Program-made: the position numbers and the translations under genes
The notes under the pieces: model-generated
The model's input: only the letters and a program-made list of their open reading frames with translations
Database searches by the model: none
What the model was told of the DNA's origin: nothing
Assembly: GCA_022818135.1 (NCBI GenBank)
Contig: JAFMSR010000001.1
Span: 38,392,358-38,456,357, forward strand
Direction of reading: 5' to 3'
DNA: 64,000 nt
Source: Saxidomus purpurata
Taxonomy: Eukaryota > Mollusca > Bivalvia > Venerida > Veneridae
Part shown: one piece after another, positions 45,119 through 60,100 of the stretch
Numbering within the stretch: the first letter of the stretch is position 1
Layout: the number at the start of each line of letters is the position of its first letter

Positions 45119-48100
45119 CTGAAAAACAAATGATATTTAGATCAAGTAAATATACGTTTTTAAGTATAAAAAGATGCTTACATACAATGCAATGCAATAC
45201 AAATTTCCCTCTATAAACTTTCATATCTACACAGTGGCACTGTTTTCATCAAGGTTTGTGATTAATAGGAAGTATCAGTTTCTTTTTCCTCTAATAAATA
45301 GAATATGAGAATAATATCTGAGGGTAAATTTTGTGTAAAGCCTTACCAGCAACGACTTCAACAAGATGGGGCTTACTCCGAGCATTAGCTGACTGTGCTT
45401 GGTTTGCCATTGGCTGGATTAGAACCGAACCATCTGTAATATAAATGTTATATCTGCAGTCATAAGACAATATTAATTAATGTGGAATACGATTGTTAGG
45501 AAAATTCTTTTATTAATGTGACTTGAGGTCTATTAGACAGGTAAGAATGGAGAGAGATCAAACAATGTACCAGCCTACATTGAAAGAATCAATACAGGCC
45601 GCAACATTCCTGTTGACTTTCATACTGTAGGTCTCATACAGAAATGTTGGCAATTCTTTCAAACAGATCTAAGCGACAGGGGCCAAGAGGCCCGCCCCTT
45701 GGTACAAGTCCGGTGGAGACACTGGATAACCAATAAGTTTTCCTATATACGCCTTTGTAAAACAAATGATCCCCCTGGGCAAGGTCAATTTTGACCCCAG
45801 GGGCATAATTTGAACAAACTTTTGAAAGGCTACTAGGCAATGCACATGCCAAATATCTAACTCTAGGCCTGTGGTTTCAGAGAAAAAGATTTTTAAAGTT
45901 TTCCCTATATAAGCCTATGTAAAACTAAGTGACCCCGGTGCGGGTCAATTTTGACCCGGGGTCATAATTTGAACAAATTGATAGAGGCCACTAGCCAAGC
46001 TCATGCCAAATATCTAAGCTCTAGGCCTTGTGGTTTCAAAGAAGAAGATTTTTAAAGTTTTACTATATAAGCCTATGAAAACTAAGTGACCCCGGGGAGG
46101 GGTCAATTTTGATCCGAGGTCATAATTTGAACAACTTGGTAGAGGCCACTAGCCAAGCTACGCCAAAATCTAAGCTCCAGGCCTTGTGGTTTCAGAGAAG
46201 AAGATTTTTAAAGTTTTTCCTATATAACCTATGCAAAACAAGTGACCCCGGTGGGGTCAATTTTGACCCGGGGTCATAATTTGAACAATCTTGTTAGAGG
46301 TCTACTAGACAAGCTACATGCCAAATATCTTAGCTCTAGGCCTTGTGGTGTCAAGAAGATTTTAAAGTTTTCCTATATATGCCCAGCAAAACTAAGTGAC
46401 CCCGGTGGGCAATTTTGACCTGGGGTCATAATTTGAACAATCTTGGTAGAGGCCACTAGACAAGCTACATGCCAAATTCTAAGCTCTAGGCCTTGTGGTT
46501 TCAGAGAAGAAGATTTTTAAAGTTTTTCCTATTTGTTGCCATAGCAACCAGAGTTCTCATGGAATGGAATTCTTTGAACAATTTTGTAGAGCTTCATGCA
46601 AGGAACATTCCTGCATAGTTTTATCAAATTGGCCTAGAGGTTTCAGAGGAGAGTCATTTGAATCAAAATGTTGACGGACGACGGACAATCATGATCAGAA
46701 AAGCTCCCCCTGGGGGGGCAAAAAACAATATATCAACAACTTATAAATAATTAAAGTAATGTCATTCAATTCTGCCATATTTTCATACTTTAATGTCTAT
46801 CATAAACAACTCCACAAGGTGCAGTTTCGATGAAAGAGATTGATGATCTGTGTAGAGAATGAAATGAAATCATTTAACCTCAGTGATGCAGTTCACAATC
46901 AAGCAACATGTTTCAAGCTATTTACAACTCACCTAAATGTTCAAGTAAAGCATCTATGATATCAACTGCAGTTTGATTTATCTCTTTATTCTTTGATGAA
47001 AGGTTTGGCGATACATTTCCGACAGCCATGTTTATAACTGAGCTGAGAGAGTTGTTTAGAACTGGAATGATCTGTAGCATGACTTGAAGGGCGTATAAGT
47101 TCACTTTACTGTTTGGATCCTGTAGTCTTGGCAAGAACTTATCAAATATCTGAAAGATAAACATACAACATGTAAATGTAGCTGACATATTAGCTCTTTC
47201 CTGGTTATGGAAGATTTATTCGGGAGACCCGCTACAGTATCTGGTTTCATCTGTAAACAAAGCCTAGGAAGCACTTCGGCCTTGCAAATCTATTTTGAAC
47301 TTTTTAAATCTACTCATCCCGCAATAAAACCTACGCTGTATTGTCTAGTAACAGAAAAGCATAATGCCGAATTATCCGAACATACTATGTTTTTCAGATA
47401 CAAAACTTACATAAAAGTAAAAAGCCAGTCTGTTAAAATTTTAGATTTATTTCAGTGAATTTTTTCTGACAACTAGAGTGTTGATATGATTACAAAAAAG
47501 TTGGCATCTAACCATAATTGTCATTTTTGCATCTAATTATGAATTTGTTTAAAATTTGGAACAATTACTCGCCTTGGTGGCCAAGCGTTAGCAAATTTTT
47601 ACTTGCCCGACCTCAGAACTTACTCGTAAATACAAGTGGACAATAGGAATTTTCAACGCTTGAAATGTTTGAACAGCAGTTACGCCTACGAAAACTTTTA
47701 CTTATCCAGCAGGTCTCTAATGATTAAAATGTATTTGCTTTCTTTTTGTTGTTTATCCAATGTTTTCACAAGTACAGCAAAACTCAAATGCATATCTTGC
47801 CATCTTAAAATAACTGCTTTAACTAGAATTTAAAAAAGTTTTTAGGCTACCAAATAAAAGTGCTTAACCCTAGCTGTGGATTCCTTACCTTGATGACATT
47901 ATTGGCAACAAGCTGACAACTCATTTCACACATCTCAAGCAGTGTTGTTATACCCTTGTATCTATCTCTCCAATCACTTGCTGACATCAGTGACGTCACT
48001 TCTTTAATCTCTTCCATAGTGGCATCGTCCGTCCGTGCGTTACTGCGACGCTTTGGTGTTTCACTGCAAAGCAAATATACAATCAATGAATGAATGAATG

Positions 48101-51100
48101 AATGAATGGTGTTTTATGGTGCATTGACTTCCAAGGTCATATAGCCGGCATTAAAATCATAAATGTTGCAAATGTACAAAGTAATGTAAATGTTTCGCTG
48201 ATGCCAACATTTTCTATTGAACTAACAGCTGAATATTTAATTAAGCTTACTGAAAACATTTGGATTACCAAGTTACACCTTTCTACGACAATCTACCATT
48301 CAGTATTTAAGTATTTTTTTATCTTTACATTGCTAGGTCTGTCTCATGCAAGTTGAATTAACAAACTCTCTGTGGATTTATACTTAAACATGCATCAAAG
48401 CAAGCTATGAACCGATAATGACACCTACCTATTGGCAGAGTTACCACGTATCACCGAACTTGATCTGCTTCCCTGACCTGACCTCCATCCGCGAGCTGAT
48501 GACGTCTCGTTTGGACTATCCCCAATTCCCTATAGACAATAAAGTCATAGTTCTTTAAATAAAATATTCAAAAGAAGTTTTATGCCACTTCAGAGAAATC
48601 TTATCTTTTTTCACTAGCTAAATGGATTCTTAATAATTAATAAGTAGTTTTTATATGTCTCAACGTCTGTGAAGTTTTTCCATCAAGATATTCATTACCT
48701 ACCACATCTATCCTTACTAGAAAGTCTTGTGTTTAATCATCAGGTCGGAACAGAAAATGTTGAAACTTTTTTTTCTGCTAACACGTTAATAGATCTGATA
48801 TTTCATACATAGGTTTGCAACTGACCTTGATTTTCAGTGTCTCTACTACATCTCTTACACTTCTCAGAGTATTACCGGGTAAGTGTTTCGCTAACAGTTT
48901 GTCAAAGTCTTGATGAGTCATTAACACGTGTAACATCTTGCGGCCATAATACCTGTAAAACATAAGAAAGATGATTTAAAAAACTTTACTATTAAAACAC
49001 AACAATTGCACTTCATCTTGTTTCAGTAACACTTACAGTGCAGATTTTTGATCAATAACTTTCTGTTGTGCAAGTAGGAAGAGAGTGCTTAAATAAGCTT
49101 AGAGCTTTCTACTTGATTCTTGCTGATATTTAACAGAAATATTGTACATGAATTTATTTGAATAAAATATTGTTTAAACCAAGTGGGACGTCTTTTTACC
49201 TGGCAACAGTATTTCAGTAATGTCAAACAAGCAGTTTACTTAGCCATAAGTCCCAAGTAGGACTAGACCTCCTACCCTCCGTTAGAAATTACAAATTCCT
49301 GAGGTTAGAGTCAGGAAAGTAAAAAAAAATTTTCTGAGTGTTATTACCTAGTTTCTGGAGAACTGTCCATAGAGAACTGAGCAACGGCAGGAAGTATACG
49401 ATCAGTAACATCCTTGATTCCAGACAATATACGTCCTGGCCCCATACGCTGTACAATTTCGACAAGGAAGCGGGCTGTTGTCCTTCTCACTTGTATATTC
49501 TTATGTCTGTAGATGAAACAATGGTTATCTGACACTGTTTTAAAGCAAGACCTTGTTAACAATTCTTTCTAATTACAAAACAATCTGCAAGTACATGTAA
49601 AGCTCGTAAGAGCCTCACAAAAAAAACATAACACCTATATATATAATAGAGGTGCAATGATTTGATTCATCGGAATGTGACTACCGCGCCCATGATCCGA
49701 TTTGCGATTCAATCTCGGACATTTTCGATTCAATTCGTATTTTAGTCCCAGTTTGCCTAACCATAATTTAGTACTGGAATCCCGGCCTTCAGCCACGATT
49801 AGTCTTCCCCTGTTGCTTATAATTGTACCGGTGAAATAAAATACGTTCCATAGTGCTGGTGAAGGACCCCCCCGAAAAAAAAGTATGTTTAAATTGTGGA
49901 AACATTTCACCTTCAGGGCTGAAAATGCTGAAATTGTTGTACATATTCATGTAAAAAATCGAATGGAAAAAAATCGGTATCGGAAAAAAATAATTGAATC
50001 AAATCGAATCGAATCAGTTATCAGCTGAATCGTTGCAGCCCTAATATGTAAGTGATTTGAAAGACAAACTAGCTTTGTTACTTCATTTTTTCTAATTCCA
50101 AACTTCGGTGTCAATCTGGTCTTTACTCTATAATCAGCATTATATGCATGAAAGTTAAGACATTCACTTATAACGTTTTAGAAACTGGTACATAGTAAAA
50201 CAGTGAAACACTTACGTAGCACCACCAGCGATGAGCGCAATTAGAGCCCTTTGTGGAGTGACAGCTCCCACCATGGCAGCCAACGCTCTCTCTGAATCTT
50301 CTCTAATAAATCCATTACTTTCACCATTCTTGGCCAACAAACCTCGCACAATCATGTCAAGATCCTATGAAGAATGTGTGTATTACATTTTTACCGCATC
50401 AAAGATTTGTATTAAACTGTATGTAACTAAAAGAGCTAAATTCCTTTCAAAGCCTTTGAAATCATCTTTTTACCTCTCTAAAGTCTAATTTACTCCTTTT
50501 AATATTACATGCATGCATGTAGTTATTACATTCAATAAATTTTAAGTTATTTCAAACAGTTGACTGCTATAAACATTCAAGTAGGGTCATTTAACATGAT
50601 ACCATATTTTCAGAATAAACAGAAATTTAAGACTAATTTATGAAAAAAAAAAAATATTTAGACATGATACTTACTGTGTCCATGTTTTTAGTTAGATTAA
50701 CAAACAGGTCTCCCATACAAACAATGGCGAGTCGAGATACTTGAGATCGAAGATTCTTTACTTCCGCAAGTAAAGCTACTATAACTGGATGAAGGTTAGA
50801 TTGCAATACATCCTTATGGTACACTGACAGCCGGCGAAAACTGTTGATTGCACCACACTTGACTTCCCTGAAAATGACAGAATATTATTCACATCAAGGC
50901 CCAAACTCCTTTTTAAACATTTACAGTTTACCACAAACTACATGAAATTTATGCAATAAAAATGCCTAAGTTCAGCAGGGCAGGACTTTCCTCCACAAAC
51001 AACCTATGCTATATGAAATTCATGCAACAAAAAAGTTAAAGTTCAAAGGGGCATAACTCTGCAACACCTTAATGGATACACTTAAATATTGTGTCTTGCA

Positions 51101-54100
51101 CATCTGCTACTCCTGGTGATCATGTGTACCAATATTCATTGCAATCCTTTGAAAAATGAAGGAGTTAGATCCTCAAATTACCTATGTTATAAAAGCGGAC
51201 CAAACAAAGGTCAACAATATAAAAGTTGACCAACCAGCACAGTGATTCCATTATACCCCCTAAAAATTTCGTTTTGCATGGGTATAACAATTTAACAACT
51301 TATTACAAACTGTCCCTATAAACAATCTTACAAAATGACATTACAGATGATTACATTTTTTATTGAATGCCATTCCGAAAGTAACATTTTAGCTAGCTTT
51401 ACGCAAATCTGCAGAAAGTAATGCACTTTCAATCTTCTTTTGCTAACAATTCCACACAACAAAAACAATTCTCTGAAATCTCATATCTTTTTTCCCCCGA
51501 GGAATTATCCAAACACAGTAAACTTACAAATATTAGATAACTCATCGCATATATTACCTTACCATAAAAATAGCAATATCATTAAATTAATAAGAATTTT
51601 TTTTCTACACATACCAGTCATCCTGAGCAATATGTTTATGTGCTTCTCTCAATGCTACATCCGGATCCTTGTATGGTTTCCAGTCATCTGGATTGTCGGA
51701 CTCCAGGGGTGTACGAGACGAGGCAGACAAGGGGTGACTAGGGTCTGCATCCATTTGCCTGTTGTAAATTGAAAATGCTTTCAATGAACATTATTCCCAA
51801 CTCAAATGTCTGTTACTTCGTAATTTTAACAACATGAAATACATCTATTGTAGGTTCTCACGAAACAGAAATTTCTAGTGCATCAAGAAAATCCTGTTTT
51901 TTCTTCTGTTTATAGCACAGTCTAACAGAAGTTTTCCATTTAATTTTCATTCATCTGCAACACTATAGGAAATCAATACTGTTCATTTATAAAGCCTCAA
52001 CTTCTTTTTTTGTTTACAGTTATGAATACACACACAATTAGCATAAATGAAGCCGTTTGCATATTCCTGCGGAGTCAGAGAAAGGGATGCTATGAAAAGC
52101 CCGACAGAGGTCAACATCTCATCTGCTTGAAATTAATCTGAGCAGACAAAACACCAGTGTACATAGTTCATTTTCTATTTTTTTCTTAGACATATTCAAC
52201 AAAGTAGTTCTAAAATCTGATCTGTTTCTGGTCTGTGCCATGTTTCTACCTTGGTCAATATTTGTTACTATAAATAGAGATCCTCAATGAAAATTCATCT
52301 TCTAACTAGCAACATAAGACCATGTCCAAGGATCATAAACTCAGCACTACCTGTCAGACAGTGTGGATCTAAAGGATTCATCTTTATTGTTCTGAATACT
52401 GATAATCAATCATCACACTCATTACATTGACTTACGGTTTACTTTTCTTCCTAGGTGTAAGGGAGGGAGACGCCCGTGTTTTTGGCGTACTGCTATTTGA
52501 CGTTGACGTTGATGTTGATCCTGACCCAGCACCAGATATTGACAATGCTGAAAACGGGGAAAAAACCAAGGTACAATATACATATTAAATCAGAGAGCAG
52601 TTCCGGTACATCCTTCATGTTATGACATGATTCCACAAAACTGTGACATGAACAGAGTTGGTATTGAAAGTAATTCTGATTTTTTGTGACAGACAAGACA
52701 TTAATCTGATAACAGCTCATTCTATATCTAATAAATCTGTTTGAAGCAGTATATGCCTCAATTTAGGACTCCTATTTCACCCTAAATTAACCTAATTAAT
52801 AACAACAGGTCTTTACATTCAGTTTTATTCAATCAATATTAACATGCAGTTTGTCCTATCCCTGTCTAATCAAATTAAACTTAATAGACATTTTGTCATC
52901 TTCTGAAATCCCTTGATAAGAAAATTCCAACCATGCTTTGAAAGGTGTCTTTATGTGAACGTAATTGAACAGTTAGAAATCCCATCTATTCTGTCTAAAT
53001 ACATTTCCTTCTGATCAATGGAAACATGATGATCAATATGAAGCCAGGAAATGGGGATTTCGTAGCTTTAATTACAGCTTTAATGATGTTTTTTCTGTGC
53101 ACACATTAATGCTGACGGCATATATTTTTATACATGCATTAGAAGCAGGAAACAAGAAATCTTTAGAAGATGATTCAGTATAGTTTTGCAATAAACAATC
53201 TGTAAAGAAGTTATCAATAATTATCACTAGTCTTCTTCTACTTGAAAACCAACTCCTTGTCCACTAAACTCACTGTATGTTGTAGTTTTTCAATTTTAGT
53301 TTTAAAGAAAGCATGCTTTACTCAGAAAATAATTTAATCTAGTACATGTAGATATATGAGGAGTTGTGAAATATAGTAGCCCCCAAAATGTTACTTATTT
53401 TCCTAGTGTTGAATCAGGTTTGCTTAACTGTTCTATATGCTACAGGTATTCTTTGAAACACACAGTATTAGCTGTAACAGTGAACATTTAAAGAAAGTTT
53501 ACTTTCATTTTAATACATGTATCATATTTCCTGATAGGCCTACAACTAAATACTAGACACCTCAAATGGAAATCCTTATTTGTTTCGTAACTGCTAATCT
53601 ACAAAAGGATCCTTGTGAAAAATGCAGATAAGGGCTTCATCTGATTTCCCTATATAATACTTAAATGAATCTCATCTCTTTACAAATTTTTGAATAGAAA
53701 AGTGCATAAATTGTGTTTTCTCCAAGCAACACACAAGACTCTTGAAGAAAGGAAGTACACGTAGTTCTGGTAGAATGGGAAGTTCTACAGCCAATACAGG
53801 AGATCCAGTCACACAGGCTTCAAGTCCCCTTAGGTGAAATGCCAGCAGACAGAACTAAATATCTATCACCATATATCATCTTTATTGCACAACTATTCAA
53901 CGTTACTGAAGTTCGGAGAGTTTAAAACTTAGATTGATCATTACAAAATATGTAAAGAAATACTGGTGCAAACATATGAGCAGATTCTGTGTATGGCATA
54001 ATATAATCTATCTATTTTTATATTAGATGTTAGAATATGTTCATATACAGAAAATATAGTTCCTGTATTCTGAACTATTTTCACAATGATACAGTGCAAG

Positions 54101-57100
54101 TCACTAAGCGTGATGCTTTGAACTTTTGTGAGAAAGATTCTTCTAGCCTAACAGCTAAAAAAGTTAGTCATTAAATGTGATGTTATTATAAGCCTGTCTA
54201 AAGAGAAGAATTAGAGATGTGAATGTCAGTCACTGCACACTTACACTCAATACCTAAACTTTCACTCGTGTTCAATCTTCTAAGCTTCTCTTGCTGCCGC
54301 TCTCGTTCCTTCTTCAGCTTCTCATCATGTTCTTGTTTCTTCTTCTCTCGTTCCACACGTTCACGTTCTGCCTCCTCTTCCAATTGTTTTTTCTTCTTAG
54401 CAATTGTATCACTAAGTTTCTGGCTCATACGAAGATTGTTTTGGTCCTGCAAATTTCATGAGAATAATGTCTACTTTTATCTTCAGTAAAACTTCAATGC
54501 AAAACATCACCTACAAATATTTTCACGGTACAACATTTCACTTTCTTTTATCTTTCGATTCAATCATTTGACTATTCTGTTTTAGTACATTGTCAACCAT
54601 TGATTCATTGGCTAGTTCTGTCCTTTTATTGAAATAGAACAGACATCTACCAATCAATATGCTCCTTACAAAAATTAGTCCTCTTTTAGCATGAAGATGG
54701 GTATCCTAAAAAATGATTAAAATACACACGGTCTCAAGTGTTGAACCTTTCTTTTTTTCACTACCATCACTAAACTATGTTCTCAAAAATTTTGACTTAC
54801 ATCAAAATACTAACTTATCATTCCAAAACATTTTCTCATTATTTAAGTATACAACATATACATAAGTTTAAACAAAACCTTTTAATGCCTAATCCATTAT
54901 TAATACAGTTTTTTTTTCTTCAAACCATTTGTTATCACTTTTCCAAATCTAGCTCATAATGACAGATAAAAATCAACAAAAATTGATCAATTTATATTTC
55001 AGTCACACTGACATACCTGGATCTTTTAGACATCCAGTCATCTCATTGTATTATACATTACATGACAAATTATCCATACTGGCTTAAAGCTGTAAGTCAT
55101 CAATATTTCATGATGCTTTAACTTTCATATATACCAATGCAAGAAATGACATATGTCAATTCAAAGTTCAGTGATTAAATTAATCATTAATAATAACATA
55201 AATCCCTGAAGTATTTTTACTGTATATAAAATCATCATACTGGAACTAGACCTTACTTAGAATGTTTGTCGCAGTTTATCAAAAACAACTCAGTTACATG
55301 GCAACTCAGTGTATGCTATGGAGAAACCAGAGTTCTATTTATGGTAACAGTCCCCTTGACTTTGAGTTGTCTATGTGAAACCATATTTTGTAGCTAACTC
55401 TGAAGAAATTCAGAAAAATATGCACACAATCATGATATATAATTCCTTCATCATTTGAACCCGTGACCGCCAAACTTACATCATCTACATCATCCAAAAT
55501 GTCCATGCTAGGATCCTCAAATGAGCCCTGTTTGTTGACACCAACACCTACAACCCCACTAGTGAAATCTTTTCTGTCTTGCTTCATGGGTGCACGATTG
55601 TTTCTGTCATTTGACTGTGAATTTCCGGCATTTATTGCATATTCTGAACCATTTATATTCTCAAACATACCTAGAAAACAAATAATTTATTAACAGTTTA
55701 GTATCACAATACTCCTTTAAAAAAACACAGAATGTTAAGCAGAACAATAATTATTCTATACAGCCAACTTTTGCTTAGTTTTTCCAGTTAGCATAACCAC
55801 ATTAGTATTTGACCTCAATCTAGAAAAAGAACAATTTGTGCTCTGATCACAATTTATGCTGTCAAGAAAAGTTGAATAGATTATTGTTTTACAACCGGAT
55901 TTAATCAAATATGCAATTTGAAGTTCTTTAGTTATACTTAATAATTAATAATCTTATTTCAAACACATCATCTGCTTTACTTTTCAAATGAGGTTTGAAA
56001 TGACTGAATTACTCGGTCGAACTCCCATAACAGAGTTAATTAAAACAGTAAATGAACAGTTGTAATTTTCAGCAGTAACTGTGACAGCACCAGTCAGTTA
56101 CACAAACATTTGAGCATAAATCAGTTACACCAACATGGAAGTGAATGTCAGTTACAACAGCATCTAAACAATCATTCATCTTCATTCTTTAAGGTTACAA
56201 AATGCCTAAGTTTTGAATATGAGCTCACCTGTGCTCAAGTTTGTGATGGTTAAATACATGAGACTTTATAATCAGTAGGGGGGTTCCCTTCTATTCAAAG
56301 AATAACGTGTTAGCTGTTTTTTTTATTTTTAGGGATTTGGGTAGACTCAGACGAAAATGACATCGGAAGGACCTGTTTCTGGGCCTCAATTTGGAAAAGG
56401 CAGACGAAACATAAACAAATCAAACCGAGGCCACTGTTTGTTGCAAAAATATTTAAAAATCAACGCAAGTGGCAATTTTCACAACTGAAAGCAACAGTCA
56501 TCATTTCAATCTATAATCCAGCGAACTGCAAGTTTTTTCATGTTGTTACGTAGAATAAGTGAAAAATCAGTGTTTTTCTTGTTCTCCCAACATATAGCTG
56601 AACTGATTTAGCATTTTCATATTTTGGATAGTGAAATGTTTATCGAGTAATTTCATTTACATGCAGGACAGCCCAGTGACTCTATGCTAAAGTTTTAGCT
56701 AAACTTTGTTACAAAAATGATGTTTTGGAGTCTCTACAGAATGTTAAAGCCATTGTATAGATTTGCAGATGGTGACTATAGTGTGGTATTCCTTGTAGTC
56801 TATATATATACAAAAGATAGAAAATGTGAAATAATATAAATTTACAAGCTTTAAGATGTTATTCCTTCTTTTCATCAACTTGTTTTGCTAACTGATCCGT
56901 CGTCTAAAAATAGCAGGGTGTGTGAAACCGGGTCCACTATTTAGGTGAACCGTCACATTTTGATGTTTATAATCGAAGCGGACCAATGGTATGACGTCAT
57001 TATTAAAAGAAAGTGAAAGTAGAAAAAAATGTGAAAGAAGTTCAATTTTTATGATCAGTACAGTTAATGTTTTGATTCTTGAGCTCTTTTGTGTAAATAT

Positions 57101-60100
57101 ATAATTTTTCATGAAAAATGTGCGAAATCGGGTACACTGACTCTAGCTCTTTGAGCATGAAGCATTTACTAATAAGCGATGAAGCTGACAGCAACTTGAT
57201 GCATGATCTTCACCGTAAGAAGTAGAAACCTTTGTGTTACTCATGATCCATCATATAATACTAGTGTACATTACCATTGTGTGATGGGGACACAGTATCA
57301 GCTACTATATTTGTTTCAATAAGAAGAGAGTACAATGTAGAATAAACATTATGGTATACACAGTAGAATTGTTTGTTTCTGTGAAAGATTGAGATTATAT
57401 TTTACTCAGTGAGCACCAAAAGTGGTAATTGTTAGTTTTCAAATTACAAGTAACAACATGCAAAGGGAGTATATTAGTGATAGATATAACAAATATAATA
57501 CAATATCTCTTTCATAAATAGAAAAAAGAAAAATACTTCAGTAAAGTAAATAAGGAGAACAGCATCATTTCCTATAGGAGACTATAAAAATTCCATGACT
57601 TAAACTTTTAATAGTATGAGTGCTCTTGTTCAATATAATAATTCAAAGTGCAAAAAACTTTTTTGTAAAGGTAAATATCAGTTTCTGGTATTTTAGCACT
57701 GTTTAAATAAAGATGTTTGTCACAACTGCTTTTGTTTGATTCACTATATCTTCAAATAGTATGGGATCCAAAATATTTACTGCATTAATTTTTCTTTCAA
57801 CTTGAAATTCAGTGGATGAGGATAGAATTTAATTGTGAAATAGGGCATTTTTTGAAAGGTGCCCTGGCCCCTCAATTTGGGAAAAAAAAGCATGAAAGTT
57901 GTCTAAAGCGAAAGCAAACATCATGGTGTAAAGTCACATTTTGGGGAAAAATTTCGGGAAAAATTTTAGTTTGGGAAGACGCCTTATATCAACCCCTGAT
58001 ACATAAGGTAAAAATTCCCTGTGATTTATACACCCTTAAATCCTCATTTTCTCTGTGAACTGCATTGTTGGACAGTCTTAACAAACTTATGATGATATTC
58101 CAGAACAATGAACTTAAAATTTTAATCTCCCACAGTCATCAACCTTATATGGTATACATAGGCGTGTATGTCAGATGGTTGATAACGACAGATTTCCCCT
58201 GATACCTACAGAGAGTAGATATCAGCTTGACATGGAATATATAACCCAGACAGAAAGGATCTGTGAACATCAAATAGGTACAGAGAGAAGCTTCAGTGAA
58301 ACAAAGAAACAGTGAAGCAAGAGAAAGAATGTGGGTCTCACAACATACCAATTCCCACAACACCTATTCCTTCTGGACTAGGTGAAGTATGCTTGCTTTC
58401 TTCCTCGGGATCCAGGGAACCATAGCTGTGCATAGAGGCGACACCTAGTGGTGAGAGAACTGAGCCTGCAAATCAAGGGGAGACAACTCTCACCAACACA
58501 AACAACAAACAGGGCACATTCTTGTGAAAAACAATAATTGTTCAGAATGATGATTTTAATGAATGACTGTGTTAATCAAACAAGGACTTTGCTAGACTGT
58601 ACCAGTTACAAAAGAGTTAAACGTTTTTCAATACATTTGTTATATATATCTAAAATAATCAGAATTGAAACTTTCTGAAGGCAGTTAAAAAAATCTTTAT
58701 TATGAAAATAAATATACTCTGTGGCTTTTAAAGAAGAGCCACAGTAATACAAATTGTGTATTTTTTAATTTGGGATTAAACAGTATTTAACTGAAAAATC
58801 ATTTAACATCATGTTTACGTCTGGTACAGTCATAGCACATGCAAGGCTCCAGGAAGAGAACAGTAAGAATATCACAAGATGTCTTCTTTCAAACTTCTAT
58901 GTAAAGGTAAAAGATAAAATACCCACCCCCCACCCCCAATTAGTGAACCTCAAGAAAAGCAAACTATGTCCAGGTTTAAATGATCACTAGCCTTATTCTG
59001 GAACCTTACAATACATGCATGTTTATCTCTGACACAGATCACAGAGCTTTGTACACCAACTTAATTCTAAAACAAGGCATCAATATTGCATGTGTGCTTT
59101 TAAATGTTCATATATCATACTAACAGTCAATCATATGCATCCATGTAACACTTGTGATGTATTTTATTCACTTGAATGTGAATTTTCTTCTTCAACAAAA
59201 TTTTCATATCTTTTACGACTTAAACTAGATGTCTATAGTATTATTCTAGCATTTGATAGGCTGGGCAAATTTTATTTCACAACTTCACAGAATTCTATCT
59301 GATCTTTTGTGTACATGTATATATCATTTTTAAGTGACTTTGAAAACTCTTGTGATCTGGGTACAGGGAACATTTGATGACATGAAACATGTTTAGCATC
59401 AGGTAAAGTGTTAGCAACATAACAGTGTGTTACAGTTTCCAAACATTGTCAGACATTAAAACATTGGTTTATGTGATTTAGTAAAATGCATCCAGCAAGA
59501 ATTTTAAGTGACAGTTAAGGGAGTGGAATGCCAGTATAGAAACTTAACCAAACAGTAATCTACATATTTCTTGACTCAATTTATTACACATCTATTTAAT
59601 ACTTTGACATCCCCAAAAGTATGATGTTTTACTATTTTGTTAAATAAGACCTTGTGGTAAAAGGCATAAAGTCAACTGCATTCCACTCCCTAGATGGTAT
59701 TACGATCATCTTGATTCCACAAAATCATGCTTAGAAAAGGTTGTACAGAAGCATTCTTCCATTTCACACATGAATGATTTATTAAAATAAATTCATTGTG
59801 CAAATTATACTATTACCTTTCGTAACTTTTCGTTTATCATTCGCCTTTTTATTAATTCCGTTTACAGATCGAGAATCTACTGAAGTTCCATCATCGTTAT
59901 ATCCTTTACCAACAACTTGAACGTCAGAATTTTTATTTTCTCGAAATGTTACACCACTTGATGGATTATAATCCACATACACCATATCTTCACTACTTTC
60001 ACCATTTTTCTTGTTATTGTATGAACTTGTTCTTGCTAACTTGGGTTTTGACTCAAACGGCGACTCTCTTGGAATTTTGGGCCGTGACTCAAATGGAGAC

